DNA of 35,778 nt from Methanobacteriota archaeon (GCA_020347565.1 CP070732.1:1626963-1662740), one strand, 5' to 3'; positions 12,712-20,881 are shown, counted from the stretch's first letter. Translations and numbers: made by a program. The notes: generated by a model not told the origin, from the sequence alone.

Positions 12712-12770
12712 CGATACTAGACGACGAAATCTTCTCAGAGACTGACCATTCAGAGAATCACTCTTATAGC
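12703..12770 (+). promoter_or_regulatory. Duplicated promoter segment, copy B
   Basis: Near-identical to 2563-2630, with both TCAGAGA repeats intact and the TATA box ACTCTTATAGC at the end. The expected transcript start is near 12790, before the ATG at 12806. Confidence 0.75.
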
Positions 12771-12805
12771 GGACAATAGATTCATGAATTCCAAGTGGGT
12801 AGTTC

Positions 12806-13819
12806 ATGCTGAGTCGGGCATCGAGGAAGGATGGTTTCAATGCGGGGGCGTTCTGGCTTCGCTACGGCTTGTGTCTCGCCCAGACCCTCGTCATAGTTGC
12901 GTATCTCCTTCCATGGGAGCGAGTATACGCAGGCCTCACATACGAAGGATTGATTAGCTGGGTGTATTCCAGACTCGCGCACGATCCGTCAACACATCAA
13001 GCATTGTTCATGGCCTCGCTCATTATCTGCTTCATGGCGGCAATCGTCTCATTTCTCGTCACCATAGTCAGCTTCGTCAAGGAGGAAAGGCGTGCCTCAG
13101 CAATGCGTGCCTCGTCGATGCTAAACAGCATTGCCCTTGCTGGACCCGCGCTATACCTCCACAGCTTCCTGCCCCAATCCGAATCTAGTTGGGCCGAGCT
13201 TTCACACTCGATCGACGAGGTAGGCGGCGGGTGGTTCTTGGCACTGCTAGGTGGCCTGACAGCGAGTCTGCTCTCCCTATGCATGTATCGCGATGCCTTC
13301 AAATGCGGTGAAGTAGCGTGCCATTCGAAGGAACTTGGCCATAGTTGGTCGAGCATGACGCGCTTCTTCATCGCACCGATTCTCATGATTGTCACAATCC
13401 TAGGATTCTTTCTGCCTTGGAGTTCCGGCTCGGTGACTAGTTGGTGGGCCCAGGTTTCATGGTCCGTCAGTGGGTTCGAAGTATCAATACTGATGTACTC
13501 GGTCCCGGCTGCGGCCGTCCTTTTCTTCGCGCCGTCATTCATTAACGACATCGTTGGGAAGGCGGATTTGCGCATCTTCTCGCAAGCGGCTCATAGTCTT
13601 GTGGCATTCACGTTCGCGTTGACTCTGACTTGGGGGCTTGCATTTGGAGAGTACGGGAGCATGGTTCCAGATGTGTACAGGAATGCGAGCTTGCAGCTCG
13701 GATGGTATCTGTGCACAATCGGCCTGCTAGTGATGCTTGTAATTGCACTTGCCCCAAGTAGACCCAATTCACAAGACACAGAGGAATCTCCTGGCTCGTT
13801 CGCAGATCACAGTGCCTGA
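12806..13819 (+). CDS. Membrane protein with two repeated halves (337 aa)
   Basis: About eight membrane helices in two similar halves. The first half has LCLAQTLVIVAYLLPWERV and ISWVYSRL; the second repeats the pattern with FFIAPILMIVTILGFFLPWSS and VSWSVSGFE, so Leu-Pro-Trp falls at the end of the first helix in both. This points to an internal duplication. The middle loop (about 158-178) contains CMYRDAFKCGEVAC. Promoter copy B lies directly upstream, shared with the membrane protein at 2668. No family is recognised. It is the last gene of the low-GC region. Confidence 0.75.
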   Translation: MLSRASRKDGFNAGAFWLRYGLCLAQTLVIVAYLLPWERVYAGLTYEGLISWVYSRLAHDPSTHQALFMASLIICFMAAIVSFLVTIVSFVKEERRASAMRASSMLNSIALAGPALYLHSFLPQSESSWAELSHSIDEVGGGWFLALLGGLTASLLSLCMYRDAFKCGEVACHSKELGHSWSSMTRFFIAPILMIVTILGFFLPWSSGSVTSWWAQVSWSVSGFEVSILMYSVPAAAVLFFAPSFINDIVGKADLRIFSQAAHSLVAFTFALTLTWGLAFGEYGSMVPDVYRNASLQLGWYLCTIGLLVMLVIALAPSRPNSQDTEESPGSFADHSA

Positions 13820-14572
13820 TGGCCTTCCTCGCAATCAACCTTCAGGTTTCGCTTGTGGACATCGGAGTCTAGTCGCCTTGACTCAGAAACCGGAAGACTC
13901 TCGAGATGTGGGTGAATGACAGTAGTTGAATCCTGCCCTGCACCCTTTATAAAGGTACAGGAGCCAGGTGAAGGACATAAGCCCCTTTCTGTTCACCTCT
14001 TGCGAGGTTGATGGCATTCGACTATGCGCTCTACCCGCCGACGATGAGAAATCGTTCCGGCCGTTTGAGCTTGCTCCGGTGGGGAGTCGCCGTTTCATCA
14101 AATCCTCGGGAGATCTCATCCCCAAAGGAATCATCGCGTTGTCCCGAGGCTGTGCCGTTTCTGTGCCCTTGCCAGGACTCTCGCCCTGCTGCTAGTGCAG
14201 CCCACCTTCTCTCGGAGAGGGGACTTTCCTCAGCTGGCTTGCGAATATCGCAGGCCTACCGTCAGCCATCCGCCTTCTCCTGGCAAACAACGTTCTATGT
14301 ACAGTGAATACAAAAGCCTTTCTGTCATATATCGCACATATCTCCGAGACGTCCAGTCCTTTCCATTTCAGCGGCTCATGCAGCGCGATGAACACCGTTA
14401 TATATCGGCTAGAACGTACCTCAGTGGACTTGGGGATATGGAGGAGTCTGATTTGCGCAGTTCTAGAGCATGGCCTGCCGATGGAGATAGCGGAACGAAT
14501 TCACCGCGAAGGATCGCCTGTGCCCCTGTCATTGACAGGAGTACAACTTGCGCAGGACGGCAGAGGCGAGAG
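13820..14572. other. Long intergenic stretch with TATA boxes and weak frames
   Basis: A clear TATA box (CTTTATAAAGG, 13945-13955) faces right but leads to no convincing gene. Two overlapping plus-strand frames follow: GTG 13968 to 14195, and ATG 14011 to 14307 with GAGGT before it. Both give Ser/Pro-rich, unconvincing products. An unannotated RNA starting near 13975 is possible. A second TATA box (14398-14407) serves the large surface-protein gene. The compositional shift of the window falls here. Confidence 0.5.
14391..14407 (+). promoter_or_regulatory. Promoter of the surface-protein gene
   Basis: AACACCGTTATATATCG holds the TATA box TTATATATC. Its first 11 bases equal the AACACCGTTAT found downstream of the TATA box at 341-351, and nearly equal 7939-7949. 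If this motif binds a regulator, here it would overlap the TATA box. Confidence 0.5.
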
Positions 14573-16609
14573 ATGCCGAAGTGGCATATTGGCCTGGCAC
14601 TAGCAGCAATGATGATCATACCGAGCCTCATGATTGCATCACCAGCATTAATGGGCACGAAGGACGTACCGCAGAATGAGTTCTCAGCGGAGATAGAGGT
14701 ACTGGGTGACAGAGAGGTCACATACACTGTTGCGAACATGTTCGAGCTGTACCTGAAATCTACCGATTACTCTCACAGGGGGAACGTCACAGCTACGATG
14801 GGTATCAATGAATGGTGGGACACCAGAACTGCGTATCCGTATCCAGACCTCTTCATCCGAAGAAGCTATCCGTTCACGATGCTATACGACTACTACTCTG
14901 ACGAACTCTCCAACATTCCGGGTCTTGCCCAGATGGGCTACGGGGTATACACATTCTACAGAAACACCATGGAGGCCAGTAACATCAGTGGCCTAGGAAC
15001 GGGTGTTGGAAAGGATCCGCACTTCATACCTATGCTTAATCCAGGCGGACTGACGCTTGACGGTGGTTCAGTCTCATGGAACTGGCAGGTAACATACTTG
15101 TTGGCCCAAGAGCTTACAGATATCACTGCTGGGAATCATTATGCCAACACATACTACGGAGTGCCTGCGGGCGCAGTGACCTTCACCGGCGGCGATGCCA
15201 ACGACGGTTGGTGGACGGAAATCCACGGGACGATGACTTTCAACCGCAGTGCGGCCGTCAAGTTCCTGAACCTTGCGGGGACAGGTGACCTCAGGACGGA
15301 ATTCAACACTGCGAATTCTGGAGGCGCGCTGAATACAGCCTGGGCTTCCCACTGGAGCGTAGACGGCACCGGAGCGGGCAAGTACGACATCTATAACGCC
15401 TACGACTGGCCGATAGACTCGGGTACGATAGATGCGTGGCTCTCCGTCGACGGCAGCTCGACGGCGGACAGTCTGGTCCTCAGGATATGGGGGCATGCCT
15501 GGGGCTATGAGATGCTCATGATGAGATACCTGGAGACCGTCGGCCTTATCGAGTACCTGCAATCGTACGCAGAGGACATCTACCTCAACGGAACCTGCGG
15601 TTCTGAAGGAGGCGATCTCGACGGGAGATTCACTTCCTTCTACCGGATGATGGCCTGGAAGGACCCAGACATTTGGTCCGCCGCCTGGAACCTCGACAGC
15701 TGGCACATCGATGGTTGTCCCAACAACCTGGCACACCCCGCATCGTCGTGGAACTCGCGCTACGACAACTACGACTACGAGAAGTCCCCTTCGACCTACA
15801 ATCCCATGACAAGAGAATGGACACCAGGAACGATTCAATATGGCCAGATGGTCAGATATTGGCAGCCACCGGAAGGCCATGATATCCCCGACGGCGAGAA
15901 GCTCGTCATCGAACTGGGCAGCGACCCGACAATAGGATATCAGCCGTATGTCGGCACGAGCGATGTGATCGACGCCGCCAAGGCCGCTGAACTCACCTCA
16001 CACGCCTATTGGGGAGAGCTGGTTCTGGGCAGCTGTTATCCATCGACGATAAGCGATTACTACGATGCGACGACTAAGACGATAACCATGGAGGGCCCAA
16101 TCGATCTTCCCGACGCCCAACCGAACGAGGACGTTTCCTATCCGCTGTGCAACTCCACAGGGTCGCCACAGTTCGTATTCGCGGTATCCAACGTGAGCTA
16201 CTATGACGTCGAGATGCTTGACGCAGGACCGTACTCGCCTGGCGTTCCTTACTCCATCAGAGTAACGGCGAAGAATCTCACTGATGTGACCGTCACAGGT
16301 TGGAATGGAACGGTGATGCTCTCGAGCAACAACCCCGGCACGACCTTCGGCACTTCGTCGCACACCTTCGTACCTTCAACTGACGCTGGAGTGTGGCAGA
16401 CGACCGTCACATTCGGCTCGCCAAGCAGTAACACATACATCAACGCGACGGATACGTGGTTCCCGTTGGATGTGACAGGCGGGCTCACGCCAGGAGACAT
16501 CGGGACAGTCATACCGGAGTTCTCCATGATACTGCTTCCCGTAATCGGGATTGCTGTCATCGTGGTCTTCGTCAAAAGGAGAAGGCAGCGCAGAAACGAC
16601 GGCGAATGA
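14573..16609 (+). CDS. Large secreted, IPEF-anchored surface protein (S-layer candidate)
   Basis: 678 residues from ATG 14573. A signal peptide (MPKWHIGLALAAMMIIPSLM, cleavage probably near residues 22-28) leads a large extracellular region rich in Tyr, Trp, Asp, Ser and Thr, with at least nine N-glycosylation sequons (among them GNVT, SNIS, FNRS, LNGT, SNVS, KNLT, WNGT and INAT). A beta-sandwich-like segment of about 100 residues near the end resembles a cell-surface Ig-like domain. The C-terminus is VIPEF, a hydrophobic helix and KRRRQRRNDGE, typical of archaeal sorting tails. Size, sequons and anchor suit an S-layer or abundant surface glycoprotein, though no named family is recognised. 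An ATG at 14438 is in frame, but it would place 45 non-signal residues before the signal peptide. Confidence 0.8.
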   Translation: MPKWHIGLALAAMMIIPSLMIASPALMGTKDVPQNEFSAEIEVLGDREVTYTVANMFELYLKSTDYSHRGNVTATMGINEWWDTRTAYPYPDLFIRRSYPFTMLYDYYSDELSNIPGLAQMGYGVYTFYRNTMEASNISGLGTGVGKDPHFIPMLNPGGLTLDGGSVSWNWQVTYLLAQELTDITAGNHYANTYYGVPAGAVTFTGGDANDGWWTEIHGTMTFNRSAAVKFLNLAGTGDLRTEFNTANSGGALNTAWASHWSVDGTGAGKYDIYNAYDWPIDSGTIDAWLSVDGSSTADSLVLRIWGHAWGYEMLMMRYLETVGLIEYLQSYAEDIYLNGTCGSEGGDLDGRFTSFYRMMAWKDPDIWSAAWNLDSWHIDGCPNNLAHPASSWNSRYDNYDYEKSPSTYNPMTREWTPGTIQYGQMVRYWQPPEGHDIPDGEKLVIELGSDPTIGYQPYVGTSDVIDAAKAAELTSHAYWGELVLGSCYPSTISDYYDATTKTITMEGPIDLPDAQPNEDVSYPLCNSTGSPQFVFAVSNVSYYDVEMLDAGPYSPGVPYSIRVTAKNLTDVTVTGWNGTVMLSSNNPGTTFGTSSHTFVPSTDAGVWQTTVTFGSPSSNTYINATDTWFPLDVTGGLTPGDIGTVIPEFSMILLPVIGIAVIVVFVKRRRQRRNDGE

Positions 16610-16734
16610 GCAGGACAGCACACAGAAAGGGCATCTCACGCAGCCTCCGCCATAAGCACATTTGGCTCTCGGGAATGCTGAGCCACACAAACCCCTTTCC
16701 CATGGCATTCTATGAGATCAACCGGCAGTCAGCT

Positions 16735-17217
16735 TCATCCAGAGCACAGTCGCCCAAACAACCTGTGCTTCTCATGATAGCGCTGATGGTACTCCTCAGC
16801 GACGTAGAAACACGAGAGCGGGACTATTTCTGTCACGACCCCTTTAGCACCGCACACGCCTCCCTTGTCGAGCCGGTCCCTTGAGGCGAAGGCCTCGTCT
16901 CTCTGCACCTCATCGTGATAGAATATCGCCGACCGATATTGGCTGCCGACATCAGGCCCTTGCCGGTCACGCGAGCAGGGATCGTGCATCTTCCAGAAGA
17001 CGTCCAGAAGATCGGCGTACGTGATTAACTGCGTGTCGAACAACACCCTCACGGATTCCGCATGGCCTGTCTTGCCGGTGCAGACCTGCTCGTAGGACGG
17101 GTTCTCCGTGTGTCCGCCCGCATACCCGACGGAGGTGTCGATAACGCCGCGAAGCTTCCTGAAGGACGCCTCGACACCCCAGAAGCATCCGGCCGCGAAT
17201 GTCGCCTCCTCAGCCAT
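16735..17217 (-). CDS. msrA: Peptide methionine-S-sulfoxide reductase
   Basis: MsrA reduces methionine S-sulfoxide in damaged proteins. The 160-residue product has the catalytic GCFWG with nucleophile Cys11, then [18 protein letters not shown], the [16 protein letters not shown] block and AEEYHQRY, all family signatures. Cys residues at 46, 81, 122, 136 and 158 offer candidates for resolving cysteine and disulfide relay; Cys81 replaces the usual Thr after HDP. Its ATG overlaps the last 8 bases of the SOUL-family gene, so translation is coupled and both are probably one operon for oxidative or haem stress. No MsrB domain is attached. Confidence 0.95.
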   Translation of the reverse strand: MAEEATFAAGCFWGVEASFRKLRGVIDTSVGYAGGHTENPSYEQVCTGKTGHAESVRVLFDTQLITYADLLDVFWKMHDPCSRDRQGPDVGSQYRSAIFYHDEVQRDEAFASRDRLDKGGVCGAKGVVTEIVPLSCFYVAEEYHQRYHEKHRLFGRLCSG

Positions 17218-17764
17218 CTCGCCCGTCTCCCTCTCCCAATGCCACCTCTACGCCGACCTCGTTCCTACGCAGGAAGCCCGGTACGAAAGGAGGGTTGTAA
17301 CGCATCAGGAACGGTGTGCCAGTAATCCGGATGTTCTGCCGTCTAAGTGCCCCGAACAGCTCGGCCTCCATTGCGGACACCTGCATTCGGTTCGCCCTGC
17401 CACGAAATCTAAGCGCTGCAACCGTCCTCTCTGGCACCTCGACGATGTCAACCCGGCCATCCTTTGGCCCGGGTAGCGTGTCGACTTCCCTGCCGGTGGG
17501 CATCACGAAAGAGAACCATCCTGCGGCCGAGACAACTGGCGCTGTCATAGGCAGCCTCTCTGGTGTTTCGCCGCCTGAGACGACAGGTGCAGTCATTGCG
17601 ATTCGGCTTGATGAATCGTTGCTACCGCTTATGTAGTCGAGCAACAGACCAAATGCTTCTCCATCGCTCATGCCGTTGACTCTCGCCAAGACAGTCTTTG
17701 GGTATTCCCGGAACTCGATCCCTCCGCTTCTGGAGGCAACTCTATACGCTAAGTGTTCTACCAT
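17210..17764 (-). CDS. SOUL family haem-binding protein
   Basis: This 184-residue protein matches the SOUL/HBP family, which binds haem or related tetrapyrroles in the cytoplasm. Diagnostic parts are IEFREYP near the N-terminus, [11 protein letters not shown], the repeated [18 protein letters not shown] and the C-terminal RYNPPF and PGFLRRNEV. The two MTAPVV segments are a normal feature of the family. It overlaps msrA by 8 bases, which suggests joint expression. The ribosome site before ATG 17764 is weak. Confidence 0.9.
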   Translation of the reverse strand: MVEHLAYRVASRSGGIEFREYPKTVLARVNGMSDGEAFGLLLDYISGSNDSSSRIAMTAPVVSGGETPERLPMTAPVVSAAGWFSFVMPTGREVDTLPGPKDGRVDIVEVPERTVAALRFRGRANRMQVSAMEAELFGALRRQNIRITGTPFLMRYNPPFVPGFLRRNEVGVEVALGEGDGRDG

Positions 17765-17856
17765 CTGTATTCCAGGCTATCCAGGCAATCGGCTATTTCC
17801 CTTTCGCCGAAAACGCTTCCAATCGAACGGAGGAGCCATCACCTCGCAACGCCGAG

Positions 17857-18762
17857 TCAATCGCCGTAGGACTGGTCTGGAAGGAGGATCTCATTGAGAA
17901 GGCCCTTGGCCCTCAGCCTGCACCTCACATCGTAGCACATGTGGCAAGCATCCGCGTAAGAGCGCTTCGTTCTGATGCCATTATGCTTAGCGAGAGCGGC
18001 CGGACCTCCGCTAGCAAGGGGCGCGATGACTGGATGCTGCTCGCACAACCTCCTAGATAAGACGTCCTTGAGAGGCGTCTCCAGGATGTTGCCCATGGAA
18101 ATTCCCTGGCAGAAGAGGACGTTACCGTACGCGTCGATGTGCACTCTGCCGATATTCGGGGGCTCCTCAGGGCATGACCTGAACTCGGAGGAAGGCTTCC
18201 CCAACACCTGCGGGGCCAGCTTGGAGGCAGCCCTACCCCGGAAGAAGATGCTGCCCCCGTCGTCATCATTCTCAACTCCTTCCGTGTAGCACTTCATTGC
18301 TCTGACACGCAGGACGCTCGACTCGATTCCCAACTCATTGGCGGCCCTGGAAGCGTTGGCGACAAGGCGGCTGCTCTCCTCGTATCCATGGTACTCATCC
18401 GCGCTGACGCTTATGTCGGTCAGACCGAGCTCTACCAGAGGCTTCAACCAGAGAAGGGCGTCCCTATCGTCATTGGCCCAATAGGCGTTGCTGACGGCCC
18501 CGACCTTATAGCCGTTCTTACTTGCGAGCTCCACACCCTTCGCCAACAGAGGATAGAAAAGGAAAGGTTCGCCCCCCTCGAAACAGACATAGGAGATGGA
18601 GCTGACCTCGCCTGCCTGCTTGAGCGTCTCCTCCACGAAGCCGAGGGTCATCGTTCCAGGAGCCCGCGGACTGCTCCACACGAAGCAGTGGTCGCACTCG
18701 CCGTCGCACTTGTAAGTGAGCAAGAGATGGATGGATTCCAGGTCGACCATATCGTCGGACAC
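17857..18762 (-). CDS. Radical SAM enzyme with C-terminal Cys cluster
   Basis: A 301-residue radical SAM protein. The cluster motif is CDGECDHC (CX3CX2C, about residues 19-26), followed by the FEGGEPF motif (about 61-67) that binds S-adenosylmethionine. The C-terminal part has further Cys residues (FRSCPEE, VLFCQG, ACHMCYDVRC), which could hold one auxiliary iron-sulfur cluster as in SPASM or twitch domains. Members with this layout often modify peptides or proteins, but no partner peptide gene is seen nearby. GTG 18762 follows GGTGAAGGGGA; ATG at residue 5 is the alternative. A TATA box (TTTAATAG on the minus strand, near 18810) lies about 50 bp upstream. Confidence 0.85.
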   Translation of the reverse strand: MSDDMVDLESIHLLLTYKCDGECDHCFVWSSPRAPGTMTLGFVEETLKQAGEVSSISYVCFEGGEPFLFYPLLAKGVELASKNGYKVGAVSNAYWANDDRDALLWLKPLVELGLTDISVSADEYHGYEESSRLVANASRAANELGIESSVLRVRAMKCYTEGVENDDDGGSIFFRGRAASKLAPQVLGKPSSEFRSCPEEPPNIGRVHIDAYGNVLFCQGISMGNILETPLKDVLSRRLCEQHPVIAPLASGGPAALAKHNGIRTKRSYADACHMCYDVRCRLRAKGLLNEILLPDQSYGD

Positions 18763-18830
18763 TCCCCTTCACCACCTGCACTTGACCGTCGAGACGTATC
18801 GACCATCCACTATTAAACAGACTTGCGTAG

Positions 18831-18848
18831 GCGCCGCTGCCGCGGCGC
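18831..18848. other. GC-rich hairpin between two genes
   Basis: GCGCCGC-TGCC-GCGGCGC is a perfect 7-bp stem, about 90 bp beyond the MscS stop codon and just upstream of the radical SAM promoter. It may end the MscS transcript. Confidence 0.4.
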
Positions 18849-18938
18849 GAGTGCGAGCGTCCCAAACCTATTACGCTTCTCCCTCAGGGGCCTTCACCAG
18901 ACGTCGACGGCTTGGGCTTTGGGCTGAGCCAAGACGGG

Positions 18939-19940
18939 TCACGTGTGCCTGACCTCGCCCAGAAGGTGCATGTGGGGATAGGCGATACCCACGCTCGGGT
19001 CGGCCATGAACTTCTTCCATATGAGCTCGGCAATCTCGGACTTGATCTTCCGCCGCTGTTCCACTGGGCAGAAGTAGAGCACATATACGTTGACGCCGGA
19101 GTCGGCCAGCTCCATCCGTATCTCCGGCTCTTTGAGCAGCAGCTGGTGAAGGTCGCGTATCTCGATCCTGCGCTTGTAGCGTTCGTAGTTCTCCGCCATG
19201 AGAGAGCCAACAACCTCCTTCGTGGACTCTATCATGTACTTCTTGGCCACTTCTATGTCGCTCTCGTAGGTGACGAGGTTCACGACCTCGTCCCAGATGA
19301 ACGGAAAATCCTTCGTGTAGTTGAATATCGGAGATGACAGGACCATGCTGTTGGGTACCGTGACGATCCTTCCAGTAAAGGTGTCTCCCCTCATCCAGTC
19401 GCCGAACTCCCTCAGTTCAGTGTACATCGTGGTGACGTCGAGTACGTAACCCTTCGTGCCGCCGACGGAGACACGGTCGCCAATCCTGTACACGCGCCTA
19501 TAGGATATCAGCGCCCAACCGATTATGTTCAGGAGAGGCTGCTGCATAACGAAGGTGAGGGCCGCGCCTATGAGACCAATGTACAGTACGATGTTCCTCG
19601 TCTCGCCGATGAGGCTGAATATGATGACGCTCAGTACGAGGATCCAAACGCCGTAGGTGATCAGCTTCCACATTGAGCGCACGCGGGCGTGGCTCTCCAC
19701 CCTCGTTACAGTAACCCTCTCAAACAGGCTGCCCAAGAAGTACATCAGCAGCCAGGTAAGGCATATAGCGATTGAGGCCACCAGAAGCTTCTGCAGGTCG
19801 CCTGTCGTATCGGATATATCGATGAACGGGAATATGTCGTAGAGGGCCTCCGCCAACACGACGAACAACAGGGCCGCGATGAACAGCACCGCAACGGCTC
19901 TGCCGGCGTGTCGCTCCTCACTCTCACGTTTCTCTGTCAA
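18939..19940 (-). CDS. MscS-family mechanosensitive ion channel
   Basis: A 333-residue channel that would open under membrane tension to release solutes. Helices lie at about 14-36, 46-70, 88-110 and 116-135, followed by the pore-lining region and the MscS beta domain (IGDRVSVGGTKGYVLDVTTMYTELREF, split by the usual loop, and GRIVTVPNSMVLSSPIFNYT). The C-terminal alpha/beta domain ends in VGIAYPHMHL, matching the usual family end. It lies alone between the radical SAM and flavodoxin genes, all on the minus strand. Confidence 0.9.
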   Translation of the reverse strand: MTEKRESEERHAGRAVAVLFIAALLFVVLAEALYDIFPFIDISDTTGDLQKLLVASIAICLTWLLMYFLGSLFERVTVTRVESHARVRSMWKLITYGVWILVLSVIIFSLIGETRNIVLYIGLIGAALTFVMQQPLLNIIGWALISYRRVYRIGDRVSVGGTKGYVLDVTTMYTELREFGDWMRGDTFTGRIVTVPNSMVLSSPIFNYTKDFPFIWDEVVNLVTYESDIEVAKKYMIESTKEVVGSLMAENYERYKRRIEIRDLHQLLLKEPEIRMELADSGVNVYVLYFCPVEQRRKIKSEIAELIWKKFMADPSVGIAYPHMHLLGEVRHT

Positions 19941-19983
19941 CTTACGGCAAATCGGGCTATCTTCGATATATGCTTTGCGAACT

Positions 19984-20445
19984 TCAGCGCCTGATCCTCG
20001 AGGCCAGGGCCTTCCCGAACTCTCGCGCCTTCTCCTTCTCCCCCTCAGCCAGCGGGCCCTTCATTCTATCCACGCGGAACGATCCCCCCGGAGACATGAT
20101 ATTTGCGTCCGGACTCCTCTTCCTCAGCCCGGCCTCCATCTTCGCCGTCGCCTTTCGAAGATCGCCCCCCATGTAGGTATCGAAGAAGCCGATCGTCTTG
20201 CCAGATAAGTCGCTTCCTGAGACGTCCCGGATCAGCTTCCTCACCCTCCTAGTCGGTCCGCCGGCGTGGTTCGGCGTCCCAATCAGCACGCCATCGGCGT
20301 CTCTGAATTCGCCCTCGTCGACTTCTCCCACGCTCCTGATCACCACGTCGGTCACCCCGGAGTCCAGGACGCCGTCCGCTATCGACGAGGCGATCGTCTT
20401 TGTGTTGCCATGTCTAGTGTCGTAGACTACGAGCACCTTCACCAT
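19984..20445 (-). CDS. Flavodoxin-domain protein
   Basis: MVKVLVVYDTRHGNTKTIA carries the FMN phosphate loop (TRHGNT) at the N-terminus. GTPNHAGGPT and FFDTYMGGD contribute the other flavin-contacting loops. At 153 residues it is a single-domain flavodoxin that would carry electrons or act as a small reductase; the partner is not apparent. The start is ATG 20445, behind GGGAGGAAGG; the frame continues upstream without support. A cupin gene runs divergently from about 100 bp away. Confidence 0.9.
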   Translation of the reverse strand: MVKVLVVYDTRHGNTKTIASSIADGVLDSGVTDVVIRSVGEVDEGEFRDADGVLIGTPNHAGGPTRRVRKLIRDVSGSDLSGKTIGFFDTYMGGDLRKATAKMEAGLRKRSPDANIMSPGGSFRVDRMKGPLAEGEKEKAREFGKALASRIRR

Positions 20446-20542
20446 TGCCTTCCTCCCAACGGCGAGGAATGCCCTCGAGACATCATAACTGTTGCTGCTT
20501 CCCTGCGGAAGCCTTTTGGCGACGTCCTGCGATTCCGAGGCC

Positions 20543-20881
20543 ATGAAGAAGGTCAGGCAGGGAGAGGTCGACGGCACTTCGCCAGAAGGCACGAAAGGCG
20601 TCGTGTTCAGGGAGCTGATCGCAGGGGACCTTGGCGTGCCCAACTTCCACATGAGGCTTTTCGACGTCGCACCAGGCGGAAACACGCCGAAGCACACACA
20701 CGATTGGGAGCACGAGGTCTACGTCGTCGAGGGCGAGGGCAAGATAGTGCTCGAGACAGCAGAGATCCCGCTCCAGAAGGGCGACGCGGTGTTCGTGGAG
20801 CCGAACGAATTGCACCAGTTCGTCAACGACGGCGCTTCGCTCCTGCGTATGATATGCGTCGTGCCGACGCCGGATAAGTGA
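20543..20881 (+). CDS. Small single-domain cupin
   Basis: 112 residues forming one conserved beta barrel. The first cupin motif (PGGNTPKHTHDWEHEVYVVEGEG) gives metal ligands His-His-Glu, and the second (GDAVFVEPNELHQF) gives the final His, so a metal site is complete. Small cupins of this type include dioxygenases, isomerases and sugar- or auxin-binding proteins; the sequence does not decide between them. ATG 20543 has a short GAGG behind it; the upstream in-frame start at 20492 is poorly supported. Confidence 0.85.
   Translation: MKKVRQGEVDGTSPEGTKGVVFRELIAGDLGVPNFHMRLFDVAPGGNTPKHTHDWEHEVYVVEGEGKIVLETAEIPLQKGDAVFVEPNELHQFVNDGASLLRMICVVPTPDK

Noticed and set aside
215..12715. CRISPR array
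   Set aside because: The repeats are 230 to 1980 bp apart and the intervals contain genes; no regular short spacers and no cas genes.
215..12715. Classical integron with attC sites
   Set aside because: The layout is similar, but the element lacks the long imperfect inverted repeat and the GTTRRRY core, genes run in both directions, and no integrase is present in the window.
215..12715. Xer/dif-type sites
   Set aside because: The two halves of the element are not inverted copies of each other, as dif arms should be.
215..12715. The element as a simple T-rich terminator for plus-strand genes
   Set aside because: The CCTTTTCTC end would suit a terminator, but the element keeps its orientation beside minus-strand and divergent genes as well.
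13883..14134. Minus-strand frame in the intergenic gap
   Set aside because: Low-complexity product, no ribosome site and no domain.
15074..15880. Minus-strand 268-codon frame inside the surface-protein gene
   Set aside because: It is the shadow of a high-GC coding frame; the plus-strand protein has a signal peptide, sequons and sorting tail.
20266..20877. Plus-strand 203-codon frame
   Set aside because: It overlaps both the flavodoxin and the cupin gene in another frame and is Arg-rich, as expected for a shadow.
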